DNA from: GCA-2711565 sp963664245
GTDB lineage: Bacteria; Bacteroidota; Bacteroidia; Bacteroidales; GCA-2711565
Direction of reading: 5' to 3'
Length of the DNA: 64,000 nt
Assembly: GCA_963664245.1 (NCBI GenBank)
Contig: OY760934.1
Location: 1,178,001-1,242,000, forward strand
Shown here: one piece after another, positions 52,863-61,943 of the stretch
How positions within the stretch are numbered: position 1 is the first letter of the stretch
How the letters are laid out: every line of letters begins with the position of its first letter
Made by a program: the position numbers and the translations under genes
The notes under the pieces: model-generated
Seen by the model: the letters and a program-made list of their open reading frames with translations, nothing else
What the model was told of the DNA's origin: nothing
Database searches by the model: none

Positions 52863-52886
52863 TATCTTTGGGTTGTATGGCTCCCC
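52863..52886 (+). promoter_or_regulatory. Promoter and conserved leader, copy 1, with MAPQ mini-ORF
   Basis: The -7 box TATCTTTG is followed by GGTTGT and ATGGCTCCCCAA. The ATG opens a 16-codon frame (52877-52927) that ends before the lipoprotein start. An almost identical block occurs at 53953-53976 upstream of the next gene. Confidence 0.5.
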
Positions 52887-52954
52887 AAAACAAAACAATG
52901 AATGTTGAAGGCAAAATACATGAATGAATCACGAGTAATTAATATTTTTATAAC

Positions 52955-53878
52955 ATGAAAAAGCTCATTGTTATTTTTTTAGTTGTATCCGTTTTTAGTT
53001 GTCGAAACCAAAATGACAATCCCAAAAAAAACGAAAGCAAAAATAAAATTAAAAACCAAAGTGCAAAAAAAATTAAAAAACAAGAAACACTTGATGAATA
53101 TATTGCTCTATTGGATAGTTTAAGAGCTTTCGACATAAATTCTATAAGTATTGCAAAAGAGTATATAACGAATAAAATGAATGTTCCTGAATCGCTTGCA
53201 GACTCAGCTTATTATATATTCTTAGAATTCTTCTACACGACAACAAACAGGATGACTGACAGTTTAGAAACAAAATATTCTTCTGTTACTAATAAGCTTT
53301 ACAAAAATAATGAAGACACAGAAGTACAAAAATTTTATTCTAAATTAAATCAAAATGGGCTTGCCCTTTTTATGAGTGAAGGGACTTTTTATGTTGACGT
53401 ACAACCAGACTTCTTTTACAACACTTTCAAACACAATTTATCTCCATCGTTAAAAGAGTATCTTATACTGAGAAATAAAGAATTAAAGGAACCGTTTTCC
53501 GAAGACGCTATTTTATTATTATCATTTGATAAACTTTCGGAGAGAGTTTATGCTTGGGAAAAATTCATTGAAAGTTATCCTAATACTAAATTGACAAATG
53601 AAGCAAATTATTATTACAAAGTTTATCTCGAAACTTTATTGACCGGACTTGATAATTCGAGACTCTTTGACTGGAATACGAACATTCTTTTACCAGAAGT
53701 CAAAAAAACTTATGAAAGATATAAAACAAGCTATCCTGAAACAAGATCAGGCAAGATAATAAATGAATACTATCAAATCTTAAAACATAACGACTTTTAC
53801 TATTCTGACAGTATTGGCTTTATATTGAAAAAATACAAGCTAAGTTCAATGCACATGATTCAGCCACATTTACGATAA
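52955..53878 (+). CDS. Hypothetical lipoprotein (307 aa)
   Basis: A secreted lipoprotein with lipobox VVSVFSC (Cys about residue 16) followed by a Lys/Asn-rich linker (~20-45). The rest is helical, with no family that I recognise. Stretches such as YAWEKFIESYPNTKLTNEANYYYKVYLETLL resemble TPR-like packing. It opens the accessory stretch after the ribosomal operon and is strongly AT-rich compared with the ribosomal genes, consistent with acquired DNA. Confidence 0.7.
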   Translation: MKKLIVIFLVVSVFSCRNQNDNPKKNESKNKIKNQSAKKIKKQETLDEYIALLDSLRAFDINSISIAKEYITNKMNVPESLADSAYYIFLEFFYTTTNRMTDSLETKYSSVTNKLYKNNEDTEVQKFYSKLNQNGLALFMSEGTFYVDVQPDFFYNTFKHNLSPSLKEYLILRNKELKEPFSEDAILLLSFDKLSERVYAWEKFIESYPNTKLTNEANYYYKVYLETLLTGLDNSRLFDWNTNILLPEVKKTYERYKTSYPETRSGKIINEYYQILKHNDFYYSDSIGFILKKYKLSSMHMIQPHLR

Positions 53879-53952
53879 AAAATAAAAGACACCCACAAAC
53901 TTTTGTTCTCACCCTTATCAAGCTAGAGGGATTTTGGTATTTAAATTTTTCT

Positions 53953-53976
53953 TACATTTGGGTTTTATGGCTCCCC
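53953..53976 (+). promoter_or_regulatory. Promoter and conserved leader, copy 2, with MAPQ mini-ORF
   Basis: TACATTTG, GGTTTT and ATGGCTCCCCAA repeat the block at 52863-52886 with three substitutions. Here the mini-ORF is only six codons (MAPQLK, stop). Confidence 0.5.
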
Positions 53977-54000
53977 AATTGAAATAATGAAATTTAAATT

Positions 54001-55230
54001 ATGTATATGAAAAAAGTTGCTCTAGTATTGCTTTTATCCTTTTCCGTAAATTGCTTTAGCCAGGAAACCAAGGAAGAGTTTATGGCATCATTCAATAAAT
54101 TCATTGAACTTACTGACGGATTCAACAAAATTCCTGATAATTTAATAAAAAAACACTTGGGTAAAGAATGGATATCTTTAAATGATGCTTACAGGAGTTT
54201 CTATGGAACTTTTGATTACAAACCATTTAATATCAAAGAAAATACGTTTACTGTAATAAGCATTACCATAGGTGGAGTATGCTCAAGAGAGGTTCTACTA
54301 TCTTTCAACGGAGAGGGAAAATTGATTTCTCATATTGATATAGGTTATGGCTGCGATGATCCTGGTGATTTTTGGGAAAGTTCTGGAAAATCATGCTATT
54401 TATTAACTAAAGAACTCATCGTTATTAACGACTATAAAACAATACGAGAGATGGATGACAAAGGGTATGTAAAAGAAGACAGTGAAGAAACAAATTATGA
54501 CAAGTACAGTTTTTATACCATAACTGATAATGGGTCATTTAAATTATTACAGAAAACAGGATACATCATAACTGATATTGACAACCCAAGTACTTCAGTG
54601 ATTTTATTAACTGATTGGAAAATTAAGAATTATACCCTAAAAGACCTCCGGATTTTGAGAAACGAAATATTTGCCAGAAAAGGTTTCATTTTTAAGTCCA
54701 AAGATTTAAAAGAACATTTTAGCCAATTCCCTTGGTACAAGCCAAAATACACGGATGTTACTGATTCTCTTTCCATGATTGAAAAAGCTAATATTCAAAT
54801 CATTTTATCCGTTGAGAAAGAAAAAAAGGAAAAAATCAGGACACAACGCTCCAGGGCGCAAAACGTGTTAAACGGATTCTTCATCAGGCTCAAAAAAGAA
54901 GAAATAATTTCAATGATCGGTTCAAATAAAATTAGCGACACCACTTACAAAGCACCTGAAGACTGCAAAAATATTGGTATTATCGGATTAAATGGGTTAT
55001 TTTTAATTCAGGCAGAAATAAGCATGCAGAAATTATTAGGAACGTATTCTAATTATTTCATCTACGATAGCATGCCGATATATGTTTTAAATGAAAAAGA
55101 CACATTGAACACTCCGGCCGGAATAAATCCTACTCTTGTTGAAAAAACAATAGTTATCTCTCCGTATGAAGCCGCCCTAAAATACGGGCACAAATATAAT
55201 GGAGGAATTATCAAGTTTTTTACTAAATAA
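54001..55230 (+). CDS. Secreted YARHG domain protein
   Basis: A 409-residue exported protein (signal peptide LVLLLSFSVNCFS, then Q). The YARHG domain is at ~215-275: LKDLRILRNEIFARKGFIFKSKDLKEHFSQFPWYKP, then a Y-x-D-V stretch and LSMIEKANIQIIL, with FARKG for the usual YARHG. The N-terminal half has a GGVCSREVLLSFNGEGKL segment and no named domain. YARHG proteins are extracellular or envelope proteins of unknown biochemical role. A start at 54007 is equally plausible. Confidence 0.75.
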   Translation: MYMKKVALVLLLSFSVNCFSQETKEEFMASFNKFIELTDGFNKIPDNLIKKHLGKEWISLNDAYRSFYGTFDYKPFNIKENTFTVISITIGGVCSREVLLSFNGEGKLISHIDIGYGCDDPGDFWESSGKSCYLLTKELIVINDYKTIREMDDKGYVKEDSEETNYDKYSFYTITDNGSFKLLQKTGYIITDIDNPSTSVILLTDWKIKNYTLKDLRILRNEIFARKGFIFKSKDLKEHFSQFPWYKPKYTDVTDSLSMIEKANIQIILSVEKEKKEKIRTQRSRAQNVLNGFFIRLKKEEIISMIGSNKISDTTYKAPEDCKNIGIIGLNGLFLIQAEISMQKLLGTYSNYFIYDSMPIYVLNEKDTLNTPAGINPTLVEKTIVISPYEAALKYGHKYNGGIIKFFTK

Positions 55231-55246
55231 ACCCTGAATTCTACTT

Positions 55247-56035
55247 ATGTCCAAACCCAGACAAACCCTCAAAATCCTCGGCATTGTTTTAATCCTAGTT
55301 GGATTGTTTATTAAGCACACCTATTCACAGGAAACAAGAACCATACACGTCTTTGTTGCGCTATGTGATAATCTTAACCAAGGAATCGTTCCTGTTCCGA
55401 AGAAACTTGGAAATGGAGAAGAAGCCCGTAACAATTTATATTGGGGAGCCATGTTTGGTGTTAAGTCTTATTTCAAAAACAGTGGTGATTGGGAAATAAT
55501 AAATACGGTTAATCATCCAAGCAATAAAATTATTGAAAGAATACTTTTTAAACACAAATCGTCAAACACCTATTTGTTAGCTGATGCATATAGAGGAATT
55601 GAAATTAAAACAGCCATTAAAGATTTCCTAATTTCCAGCATCGGAGATTATCAAATTAAAATAAAACACGATAGTTCATCGCTGGAATTTGGTGGGAAAT
55701 CTCAACTTTTAGCTTATGTTGGGCACGATGGACTCATGGATTTTAATTTGGATCTGGCTTTAAAACCAAAAAACTCAGAAAAAAAAGAGGTAATTATTTT
55801 AGCTTGTTTTAGCAAAGAATTTTTTAATTCTTTTATTGAAGACTCCGGTGCTTACCCATTAGTTTGGACAACAGGCTTAATGGCTCCGGAAGCTTACACC
55901 TTAAAAAGTGCTATTGACGGCTGGATTTTGAACGAATCCAATGAACAAATTCGTGAACGAACCGCACAGGCCTACAATAAATATCAGAAATGTGGGCTCA
56001 GAGGAGCTAGAAATTTATTTGCAACTGATTTTTAA
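55247..56035 (+). CDS. Secreted protein with possible caspase-like His-Cys dyad
   Basis: A 262-residue exported protein (signal-type helix LGIVLILVGLFIKHTYS, then Q). I do not know a named family. Conserved-looking elements are VFVALCDNLNQGIVPVP, NLYWGAMFGVKSYF, LLAYVGHDGLMDF and EVIILACFSKEFF. His160 in GHDG and Cys187 in ILACFS, each after a hydrophobic strand, resemble the catalytic dyad of clan CD (caspase-fold) peptidases, which is inference. Its first ~30 bases closely match the start of the CPBP-like gene at 56669, as if its 5' end came from a duplicated copy. Confidence 0.65.
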   Translation: MSKPRQTLKILGIVLILVGLFIKHTYSQETRTIHVFVALCDNLNQGIVPVPKKLGNGEEARNNLYWGAMFGVKSYFKNSGDWEIINTVNHPSNKIIERILFKHKSSNTYLLADAYRGIEIKTAIKDFLISSIGDYQIKIKHDSSSLEFGGKSQLLAYVGHDGLMDFNLDLALKPKNSEKKEVIILACFSKEFFNSFIEDSGAYPLVWTTGLMAPEAYTLKSAIDGWILNESNEQIRERTAQAYNKYQKCGLRGARNLFATDF

Positions 56036-56049
56036 ATCTAAATTTCACA

Positions 56050-56607
56050 ATGAAGAAACTGACTTTATTATTTGGACTATTAATTTGTATTAATGTTTTG
56101 GGACAAAACAATGAAAAACCATTGAAAAATGTATTTAGAATTAATGCTATCAGCCCAGGCTTAGAATTTGAATTACCTATTTCAAATAAATCAACAATTG
56201 CTATAAATCCAGGGATTGGGATACATGGAAGCTATATGCATCTTGAGTATAATTACATCGTTAGTGGAGTTACCTATTATATTTCACCTTTCTTGGACTT
56301 GTCCTATAAAAAGATTTATAATCGGGAGAAAAGACAATCAAAAGGAAAGAACATAAATTATAACTCTGGAAATTATTGGGGATTAAGATTGTTAACCAAC
56401 TTCAAAGAAATTGAATCCAAAAACATTTATCGTATAGATGATATTAGTTTCGATTTTGGACCAACTTGGGGAATTCAACGCTCTTATGGAAAAATACACC
56501 TTCTATTTGAGCTAGGTTCTGTATATTATTTTGATACAAAAGGGAACAGTGGATTTTTTCCTATCATGTTACAGCTAAACCTTGGATTCAATGCAAAAAA
56601 ATGGTAA
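56050..56607 (+). CDS. Small outer-membrane beta-barrel protein
   Basis: A 185-residue exported protein (signal LLFGLLICINVLG, then Q), predicted as an 8-stranded barrel from alternating strands (GLEFELPISNKSTIAINPGIGIHG; FLDLSYKKIY; FPIMLQLNLGF). It ends in a strand NLGFNAKKW rather than Phe. It follows the caspase-like gene by 14 bases and probably shares its transcript. No specific function. Confidence 0.65.
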   Translation: MKKLTLLFGLLICINVLGQNNEKPLKNVFRINAISPGLEFELPISNKSTIAINPGIGIHGSYMHLEYNYIVSGVTYYISPFLDLSYKKIYNREKRQSKGKNINYNSGNYWGLRLLTNFKEIESKNIYRIDDISFDFGPTWGIQRSYGKIHLLFELGSVYYFDTKGNSGFFPIMLQLNLGFNAKKW

Positions 56608-56668
56608 TTGTTCAATAAAAGATAAAGCACAAAACACCAACATACAGTAAAAATAAATAATCCCTAAA

Positions 56669-57304
56669 ATGCCCAAACCCAGACAACCCCTCGAAATCAT
56701 TGCCGTTTTTATTACAGCCATTGGTAAATTTGTATTTATGGATTATCTGCAATGGCGGTTTCTGTTTGTCGTTACAGCTTCGCTTTTCTGGCTGATATAC
56801 ATTATTTACAAATGGCGGACTTCGCCCCGGATTTTTAAACACTGGGGATTCCGAACCGATAATTTTAAAAAAGTATTAAAAATGGTGCTGCCTTTTGGAC
56901 TAGCCGGAGTAATGGCAATGATTATTATCGGGCTCATCCAGGGCACAATTAATTTAAGCTGGCACATTATCCCCATTCTTATCACCTATCCCATTTGGGG
57001 AAGCATCCAACAATTTTTGCTAATTGCTCTGGTTGCAGGCAATCTAAACGATCTTAAAAAACCGAAAATCAGTAAGGTTTTTATCATCCTTATCCCGTCT
57101 GTTCTTTTTTCTGCCGTTCATTATCCTGTTTGGTGGCTCATTGCCGGAACCTTCCTGCTTGCCTTATTCTATACGTTCATCTATCTGAGAGAACGGAATA
57201 TTTGTGTGCTTGGATTATTTCACGGCTGGCTGGCAGGGATATTTTATTACACTGTGGTCGGTGTCGACCCATTTATGAATACGTTTGGGAAGCTTATTTA
57301 TTAG
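56669..57304 (+). CDS. CPBP-like intramembrane protein with altered catalytic motif
   Basis: A 211-residue protein with about six membrane helices that fits the CPBP/Abi layout. Motif 2 is SAVHYPVWW and motif 3 LGLFHGWLAGI, both with the His ligand, but motif 1, normally EExxxR, reads WGSIQQFLL, so the catalytic Glu pair is Gln-Gln. It is either inactive or a divergent non-peptidase member. The gene start (MPKPRQPLEII) is shared with the caspase-like gene at 55247. Confidence 0.7.
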   Translation: MPKPRQPLEIIAVFITAIGKFVFMDYLQWRFLFVVTASLFWLIYIIYKWRTSPRIFKHWGFRTDNFKKVLKMVLPFGLAGVMAMIIIGLIQGTINLSWHIIPILITYPIWGSIQQFLLIALVAGNLNDLKKPKISKVFIILIPSVLFSAVHYPVWWLIAGTFLLALFYTFIYLRERNICVLGLFHGWLAGIFYYTVVGVDPFMNTFGKLIY

Positions 57305-57377
57305 GCACATATAACTTCTTTCCCCACAAACAAAAATTGTATATTGCAAACAATAAAAACTCAATCCGAAACAACCC

Positions 57378-58001
57378 ATGCAAAATCCCTGGCTCAATAT
57401 ACCTTCGTCCGATTACACCAGCCACATGACCGAAGTTGGCCAGGCACAACTGTTAAGCAAGCTCACCAAAGAAAGCCTCGAGCGGTTCAAGCCCAATCGT
57501 TTTGCACTGCTTGGCTGCGCCACCGGAAACGGGCTCGAACACATTAATAATAACATCACTTCAAAAGTTTATGCCATCGACATCAATGCTGATTATCTGA
57601 AAGAATGCGAGGCCCAATTCAAAGATAAAATTCCCGGAATAGAGACACTAAAGCTTGACATCCAAAAGGACGAACTAAAAATACGGCATATTGATCTATA
57701 TTTCATCGGGCTGGTACTGGAATATGTTGATCCTGAAAAAGCACTTGAGAAAATTGTAAGAACCCTGGGCAAAAACGGCAAGCTGGTCATCATTATTCAA
57801 AAAAACAGTCCAACAAATTTTGTTTCTGAAAGCAGCTACCATTCGCTTGCAAAACTTGCAAATTTCTCTCACGAAGTAGATGAAGAGAAAATTTCAAGCT
57901 TCCTTAAACAGAAAAAGTTAAATTTGATTGAACAAAAAATCATTCAGTTAAGCAAGCAAAAATCGTTTATCAAATTGACATATGGATTCAACATCCGTTA
58001 A
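57378..58001 (+). CDS. Class I SAM-dependent methyltransferase
   Basis: 207 residues with a Rossmann methyltransferase core: motif I ALLGCATGNGLEHI, motif II VYAIDINADYLKECE, and post-motif IDLYFIGLVLEYVDPEKALEKIVRTLGKNGKLVIII. The substrate is unknown (small molecule likely). It overlaps the next gene by 20 bases, so the methyltransferase, EFR1 ferredoxin and VOC genes form one tightly coupled operon. Confidence 0.88.
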   Translation: MQNPWLNIPSSDYTSHMTEVGQAQLLSKLTKESLERFKPNRFALLGCATGNGLEHINNNITSKVYAIDINADYLKECEAQFKDKIPGIETLKLDIQKDELKIRHIDLYFIGLVLEYVDPEKALEKIVRTLGKNGKLVIIIQKNSPTNFVSESSYHSLAKLANFSHEVDEEKISSFLKQKKLNLIEQKIIQLSKQKSFIKLTYGFNIR

Positions 58002-59061
58002 AAACAGTATCATTTATTATTTCTCGGGAACCGGGAACGCCCAAAGTGTAGCCCGTTGGATCAGAGAGTTTGCCGAACAAAAAAACATCCCGACAAAACT
58101 GGTCAACATTGCTGAACTGGAAAAACGAAAAGCCGGAAATATTCCGGAAAGCACACTCATTGGCATTTGCGGACCAACCCACGGTTTTAACTTCCCGCCT
58201 ATTCTCTTGCGCTTCATCCGCCGCTTCCCGAAATCAAAAAACAACCGCATCTTTTTGTTGAACACCCGTGCAGGAATGAAGATGGGAAAAATCTTTCTCC
58301 CGGGTTTAAGCGGGATTGCCCTGTGGCTGTCAGCACTGATCCTGAAATGTAAAGGATATAAAATTGTGGGTCTCGGCTCTATTGATTTACCCTCAAACTG
58401 GATTTCGGTTCATCCCGGACTAAAAGAAAAAGTTGTGCGGTCAATTTTCGAAAAGCGGAAAAAAGACACCGAAAAGTTTATTCAAAAAATCTTTAACGGT
58501 AAGAAAAACCTAAGGACATTCAGGGATATCATCCAGGACACCCTCATCGCTCCGGTTGCGATTGGATATTATATCATCGGGCGTTTTATTTTTGCAAAAT
58601 CTTTCATCGCTTCAAAAAGCTGCACCCATTGCAATTTATGTATTGAAAAATGCCCCGTACAAGCCATTAAAATTGTGGATGACCGCTGTTTCTGGACCTA
58701 CAAATGCGAGAGCTGTATGCAATGTATGAACGCCTGTCCGCAGCAGGCCATTGAAACGGCCCATGGATTTATCTTCGGGTTTTCATTTTTATTTTATGCC
58801 GTAATTTTAGCCGGGCTCTACAAATTATCAAACATTGATATCCTTATCAAAACAAAGCTTCCCCCTACTGTTTCAGAAATCGCCCTTTTTGCCATTGAAT
58901 GGGGAGCCTATTTGTTTTTACTTTTTGCCTTTTACCGCATTATCCATTATTTAATGCGTTTCCGTATCTTCGAAAAATTAGTTGTTCAAACTTCTCTCAC
59001 AACCTATAAATTCTGGAGAAGATATAATCTGTTTAAAATCTTTAAAAACGACCCGTTATGA
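57982..59061 (+). CDS. EFR1-family flavodoxin/ferredoxin membrane protein
   Basis: A 359-residue protein. The N-terminal flavodoxin-like domain reads IIYYFSGTGNAQSVARWI (phosphate loop of FMN, about residues 10-27) and GPTHGFNFPP. A 2[4Fe-4S] module follows with CTHCNLCIEKCPVQAI and CESCMQCMNACPQQAI. About two C-terminal membrane helices (FSFLFYAVILAGLYKL; YLFLLFAFYRIIHYL) anchor it. EFR1 proteins are presumed electron-transfer proteins; the partner is unknown. Starts inside the methyltransferase gene and ends overlapping the VOC gene by four bases. Confidence 0.9.
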   Translation: MDSTSVKNSIIYYFSGTGNAQSVARWIREFAEQKNIPTKLVNIAELEKRKAGNIPESTLIGICGPTHGFNFPPILLRFIRRFPKSKNNRIFLLNTRAGMKMGKIFLPGLSGIALWLSALILKCKGYKIVGLGSIDLPSNWISVHPGLKEKVVRSIFEKRKKDTEKFIQKIFNGKKNLRTFRDIIQDTLIAPVAIGYYIIGRFIFAKSFIASKSCTHCNLCIEKCPVQAIKIVDDRCFWTYKCESCMQCMNACPQQAIETAHGFIFGFSFLFYAVILAGLYKLSNIDILIKTKLPPTVSEIALFAIEWGAYLFLLFAFYRIIHYLMRFRIFEKLVVQTSLTTYKFWRRYNLFKIFKNDPL

Positions 59062-59501
59062 AATTTGCACACACCAATATTATTGCCCGAAACTGGCAAA
59101 AACTTGCCCAATTTTACATGGATGTTTTTGCGTGCGACCCCATCTATCCCGAACGCGATCTTTCCGGGGAATGGATCGACAAAGTAACAGACATTGAAAA
59201 CGTAAACATCAAGGGGATCCATTTAAGATTGCCCGGCTATGAAAATGGACCAACGCTGGAAATTTTTGAGTTCGACAAAAAACCTGAAAATGATCCGGAA
59301 CAAAAAATCAACGCCTATGGCTTTCGCCACATTGCCTTTTTGGTTGAAGATGTAGAAAGTGTTTTGAAAAAGCTTTTAAATCACGGCGGAAAAGCATACG
59401 GCGAAACCCTGCAAAAAGAAATTCCGGGAGTTGGAACATTAACTGTTGTTTATGCCCAAGACCCGGAAGGGAATATTGTTGAGATTCAGAACTGGAAATA
59501 A
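59058..59501 (+). CDS. VOC-family (glyoxalase-like) protein
   Basis: 147 residues, a bleomycin-resistance/glyoxalase fold with paired beta-alpha-beta-beta-beta units. Candidate metal ligands are His4 in FAHTNIIARN, Glu in PTLEIFEF, His in FRHIAFLVEDVE, and Glu near VEIQNW. Members act in glyoxal metabolism, isomerisation or dioxygenation; the substrate cannot be assigned. The start overlaps the EFR1 stop as ATGA. Confidence 0.9.
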   Translation: MKFAHTNIIARNWQKLAQFYMDVFACDPIYPERDLSGEWIDKVTDIENVNIKGIHLRLPGYENGPTLEIFEFDKKPENDPEQKINAYGFRHIAFLVEDVESVLKKLLNHGGKAYGETLQKEIPGVGTLTVVYAQDPEGNIVEIQNWK

Positions 59502-59511
59502 TCCAGATTTT

Positions 59512-60687
59512 TTATTTACGCTTAAATATATAACGATCAGAAGGAATCCAGCTTATCCCCTTATCTCTTGAAGTTCTGAGCTCCATTTTAAATTCATCTT
59601 TATTGATATCGAAAATACGTATCTGCATAAATTCACCATTATCGTATAATACAGCATATTTCGCATTATCAAAAGTAAACACTCCGTCTTTCAGCTCACC
59701 TTCAAACAATTCAATGCCTGGAGATAGTTCATTAAACATCGTCATCCGGTATTTATCAGAGGAAGGCGTAAAACTGATATTAAACACTAATAAATAATTA
59801 AAAAAGCTTTCATAATTCAAGGCAAATTTTATCAGGTTACTCGCCTCGGACGTAATGTTTGAAGTGGTTTGATAAACGGTTTGCCATTTCCCGCTTCGGT
59901 TCATGGCTTCAATGTTTACGTTCCAATCTCCTTTCATAAAAGCCAGCTCTTTCATCTGATCCATAAACGGCATCTCAAAAACAGCAGGATCATACTCAGG
60001 GTTGATTTCAATTTTTTCAATCGCAAGCATACGGTTACGCTGGCCAAACATTCGCTCAACATAAAACGGGAGAACCAGGCCATCCACTTCCCTAAAATCT
60101 TCAAAAAAAGTTTCGCAGGGCAAAGCTCTTGCAAAATCGCTCCACATCGATTCGCACTTAAATTCGAGGTAAATAGAAGCATCCAGGTACCAGGTCTCTT
60201 CAAATCCGTTTGCACGGGTTAATTTCAACACATGGGCATCCACGCCTTCTATCTCTTTCTGTCCTAAATATTCTACAGTATAGCCGTGTTCTTTATATTT
60301 GTAAAAGGGAGTAAACAAATCAGCTTTTTGAATCATTGCATTGGTTTCGGCCCGGTTGGTTTTGCGGGCATATGGAATTTCAAACCAAGGATCATTAACC
60401 CAATAATTTTCACCATTATTTCCTTCAACTACTTTTTTGTCGTCGTTCAGGTAAAGATCGCTAAAGTAGAATCCCTCTTTTGTTTTTAGTGCGTAAAATT
60501 CTTTCTCCACACTAAAAGCTGTAAACATTCCATGAATCGCAATCGCATCAACCTTTTCCCAGTTTTTTTCACCACCATGAGCCTTAATATGTTTTGCAAT
60601 AATTTCATCGGCTGTTTGCGCTTTAGCAAAAACGCCAACTGACAAAGCAAATAATAAAACGATTATTTTATACGTATCTATTTTCAT
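59512..60687 (-). CDS. Exported LolA-like/outer-membrane lipoprotein-sorting-type protein
   Basis: A 391-residue exported protein (signal IIVLLFALSVGVFAKA, then Q). The N-terminal half has the LolA/LolB-like fold pattern (TADEIIAKHIKAHGGEKNWEKVDAIAIHG; later FREVDGLVLPFYVERM). The C-terminal part (FMKGDWNVNIEAMNRSGKWQTV) resembles DUF1579-type domains. I start at the ATG at 60687. It follows the PQQ-type propeller gene by 23 bases on the same strand, so the two are likely co-transcribed. Confidence 0.75.
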   Translation of the reverse strand: MKIDTYKIIVLLFALSVGVFAKAQTADEIIAKHIKAHGGEKNWEKVDAIAIHGMFTAFSVEKEFYALKTKEGFYFSDLYLNDDKKVVEGNNGENYWVNDPWFEIPYARKTNRAETNAMIQKADLFTPFYKYKEHGYTVEYLGQKEIEGVDAHVLKLTRANGFEETWYLDASIYLEFKCESMWSDFARALPCETFFEDFREVDGLVLPFYVERMFGQRNRMLAIEKIEINPEYDPAVFEMPFMDQMKELAFMKGDWNVNIEAMNRSGKWQTVYQTTSNITSEASNLIKFALNYESFFNYLLVFNISFTPSSDKYRMTMFNELSPGIELFEGELKDGVFTFDNAKYAVLYDNGEFMQIRIFDINKDEFKMELRTSRDKGISWIPSDRYIFKRK

Positions 60688-60710
60688 CGGTTTGTATTTT
60701 TGGGTGAACA

Positions 60711-61943
60711 CTAATTTAACTGATAACAGGCAATTTCTTCCAGGTTACGGACAAACACATACCCTTTATAATAACTGGGGCAGGTCCATGCACGGTTAAT
60801 ATCCATCGCCTGAACAGCACCAAACTCAGTATATGCTTCAGGATTGGCTTCAACAAAAGCCAGTTTACCTTTATCTGAAAGCACCAGTAACTTATCGCCA
60901 ACCATGGTCAGGCTTCCTTTACCAAAACCACGTTTCGACCATTTAACCTCACCTGTTTCGGCAGAGATACAACGCAAAGCAGCAACATGGTAACCATAAA
61001 AATATCCATTATAATAAATAGAAGTAGTAAAATCATTTTTCATACTGGTACCTTTTAATACCTCTTTGGCTTTATTATCATTAACCTCAATGATTGCAAA
61101 ACCCCTTGAAATATTTGAGAAGAACAACTTATTGTCTTCAAACTGCAGCGGCAACGGAATTACCCCTCCGATAGGGAGCCTCATTTTCCACAGCGTATCT
61201 CCTTCCGGGGTAAATGATTGTACGGTTGATCCGCCAAGAAATACAATTTGCTCTTGGCCATCAATACTTATAAAAACAGGAGAATTAAACGAAGCATCTC
61301 CTGTTCCATTTCTCCAGATTTCACTTCCATCTTTCGGGTTAAAAGCCATCAGTCCGTTATTGCCCTTGGCCCCTACTTCCATGATTAATTTACCATCGAC
61401 CAGTAATGGCGAACTTGAAAAACCCCAACGGGGTATCCGGCTGCCATATTTTTCAGCAAAATCAATCTGCCAAATCATTTTACCATCCACCAAACGATGA
61501 GCCGAAAGTTTTCCCTTTCCACTAAAACAGTAAATATTTTCTTCGTCCATACAAGGTGTTGAACGCGAACCGTCTCCCCAGTTATCGGGTTCTATATAAA
61601 GCGAATCGATTGGGGTTTTCCAAATCTCTTTTCCGGTTTTAGCTTCGTAACACACTACATATTCCAATCCATGAAGGCTGTCAATTTTATTTCCATAAAG
61701 GGTATAAATCCGGTCATTTAAGACCAGGATTTCGGAAAAACCCGCTCCCATTTTTTGTTTCCAAACCAGCTTTGTTTTAACTTTTCCATCGGCCGATAAA
61801 GGAAGGTTCTCGTTAACAATTCCGTTTCTATCCTGACCACGAAACTGGATCCACCCATCCACAGTTTGCTGTGCAAATGAAAGGTTCATAGTCATAATGC
61901 CTAAAAACAAAAAGGCACATATTTTTTTACAAAGTTTTTTCAT
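60711..61943 (-). CDS. Exported PQQ-binding-like beta-propeller protein
   Basis: A 410-residue exported protein (signal CAFLFLGIMTMNLSFA, then QQ) with repeated PQQ-type blades: DGWIQFRGQDRNGIV, YEAKTGKEIWKTPI, DGKMIWQIDF, NPKDGSEIWRN, and SAETGEVKWSKRG. Such proteins are often quinoprotein-like or BamB-like without cofactor; the active-site residues for PQQ cannot be confirmed. I start at the ATG at 61943, which gives a clean signal peptide; the open frame upstream to 62039 has no support. Confidence 0.85.
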   Translation of the reverse strand: MKKLCKKICAFLFLGIMTMNLSFAQQTVDGWIQFRGQDRNGIVNENLPLSADGKVKTKLVWKQKMGAGFSEILVLNDRIYTLYGNKIDSLHGLEYVVCYEAKTGKEIWKTPIDSLYIEPDNWGDGSRSTPCMDEENIYCFSGKGKLSAHRLVDGKMIWQIDFAEKYGSRIPRWGFSSSPLLVDGKLIMEVGAKGNNGLMAFNPKDGSEIWRNGTGDASFNSPVFISIDGQEQIVFLGGSTVQSFTPEGDTLWKMRLPIGGVIPLPLQFEDNKLFFSNISRGFAIIEVNDNKAKEVLKGTSMKNDFTTSIYYNGYFYGYHVAALRCISAETGEVKWSKRGFGKGSLTMVGDKLLVLSDKGKLAFVEANPEAYTEFGAVQAMDINRAWTCPSYYKGYVFVRNLEEIACYQLN

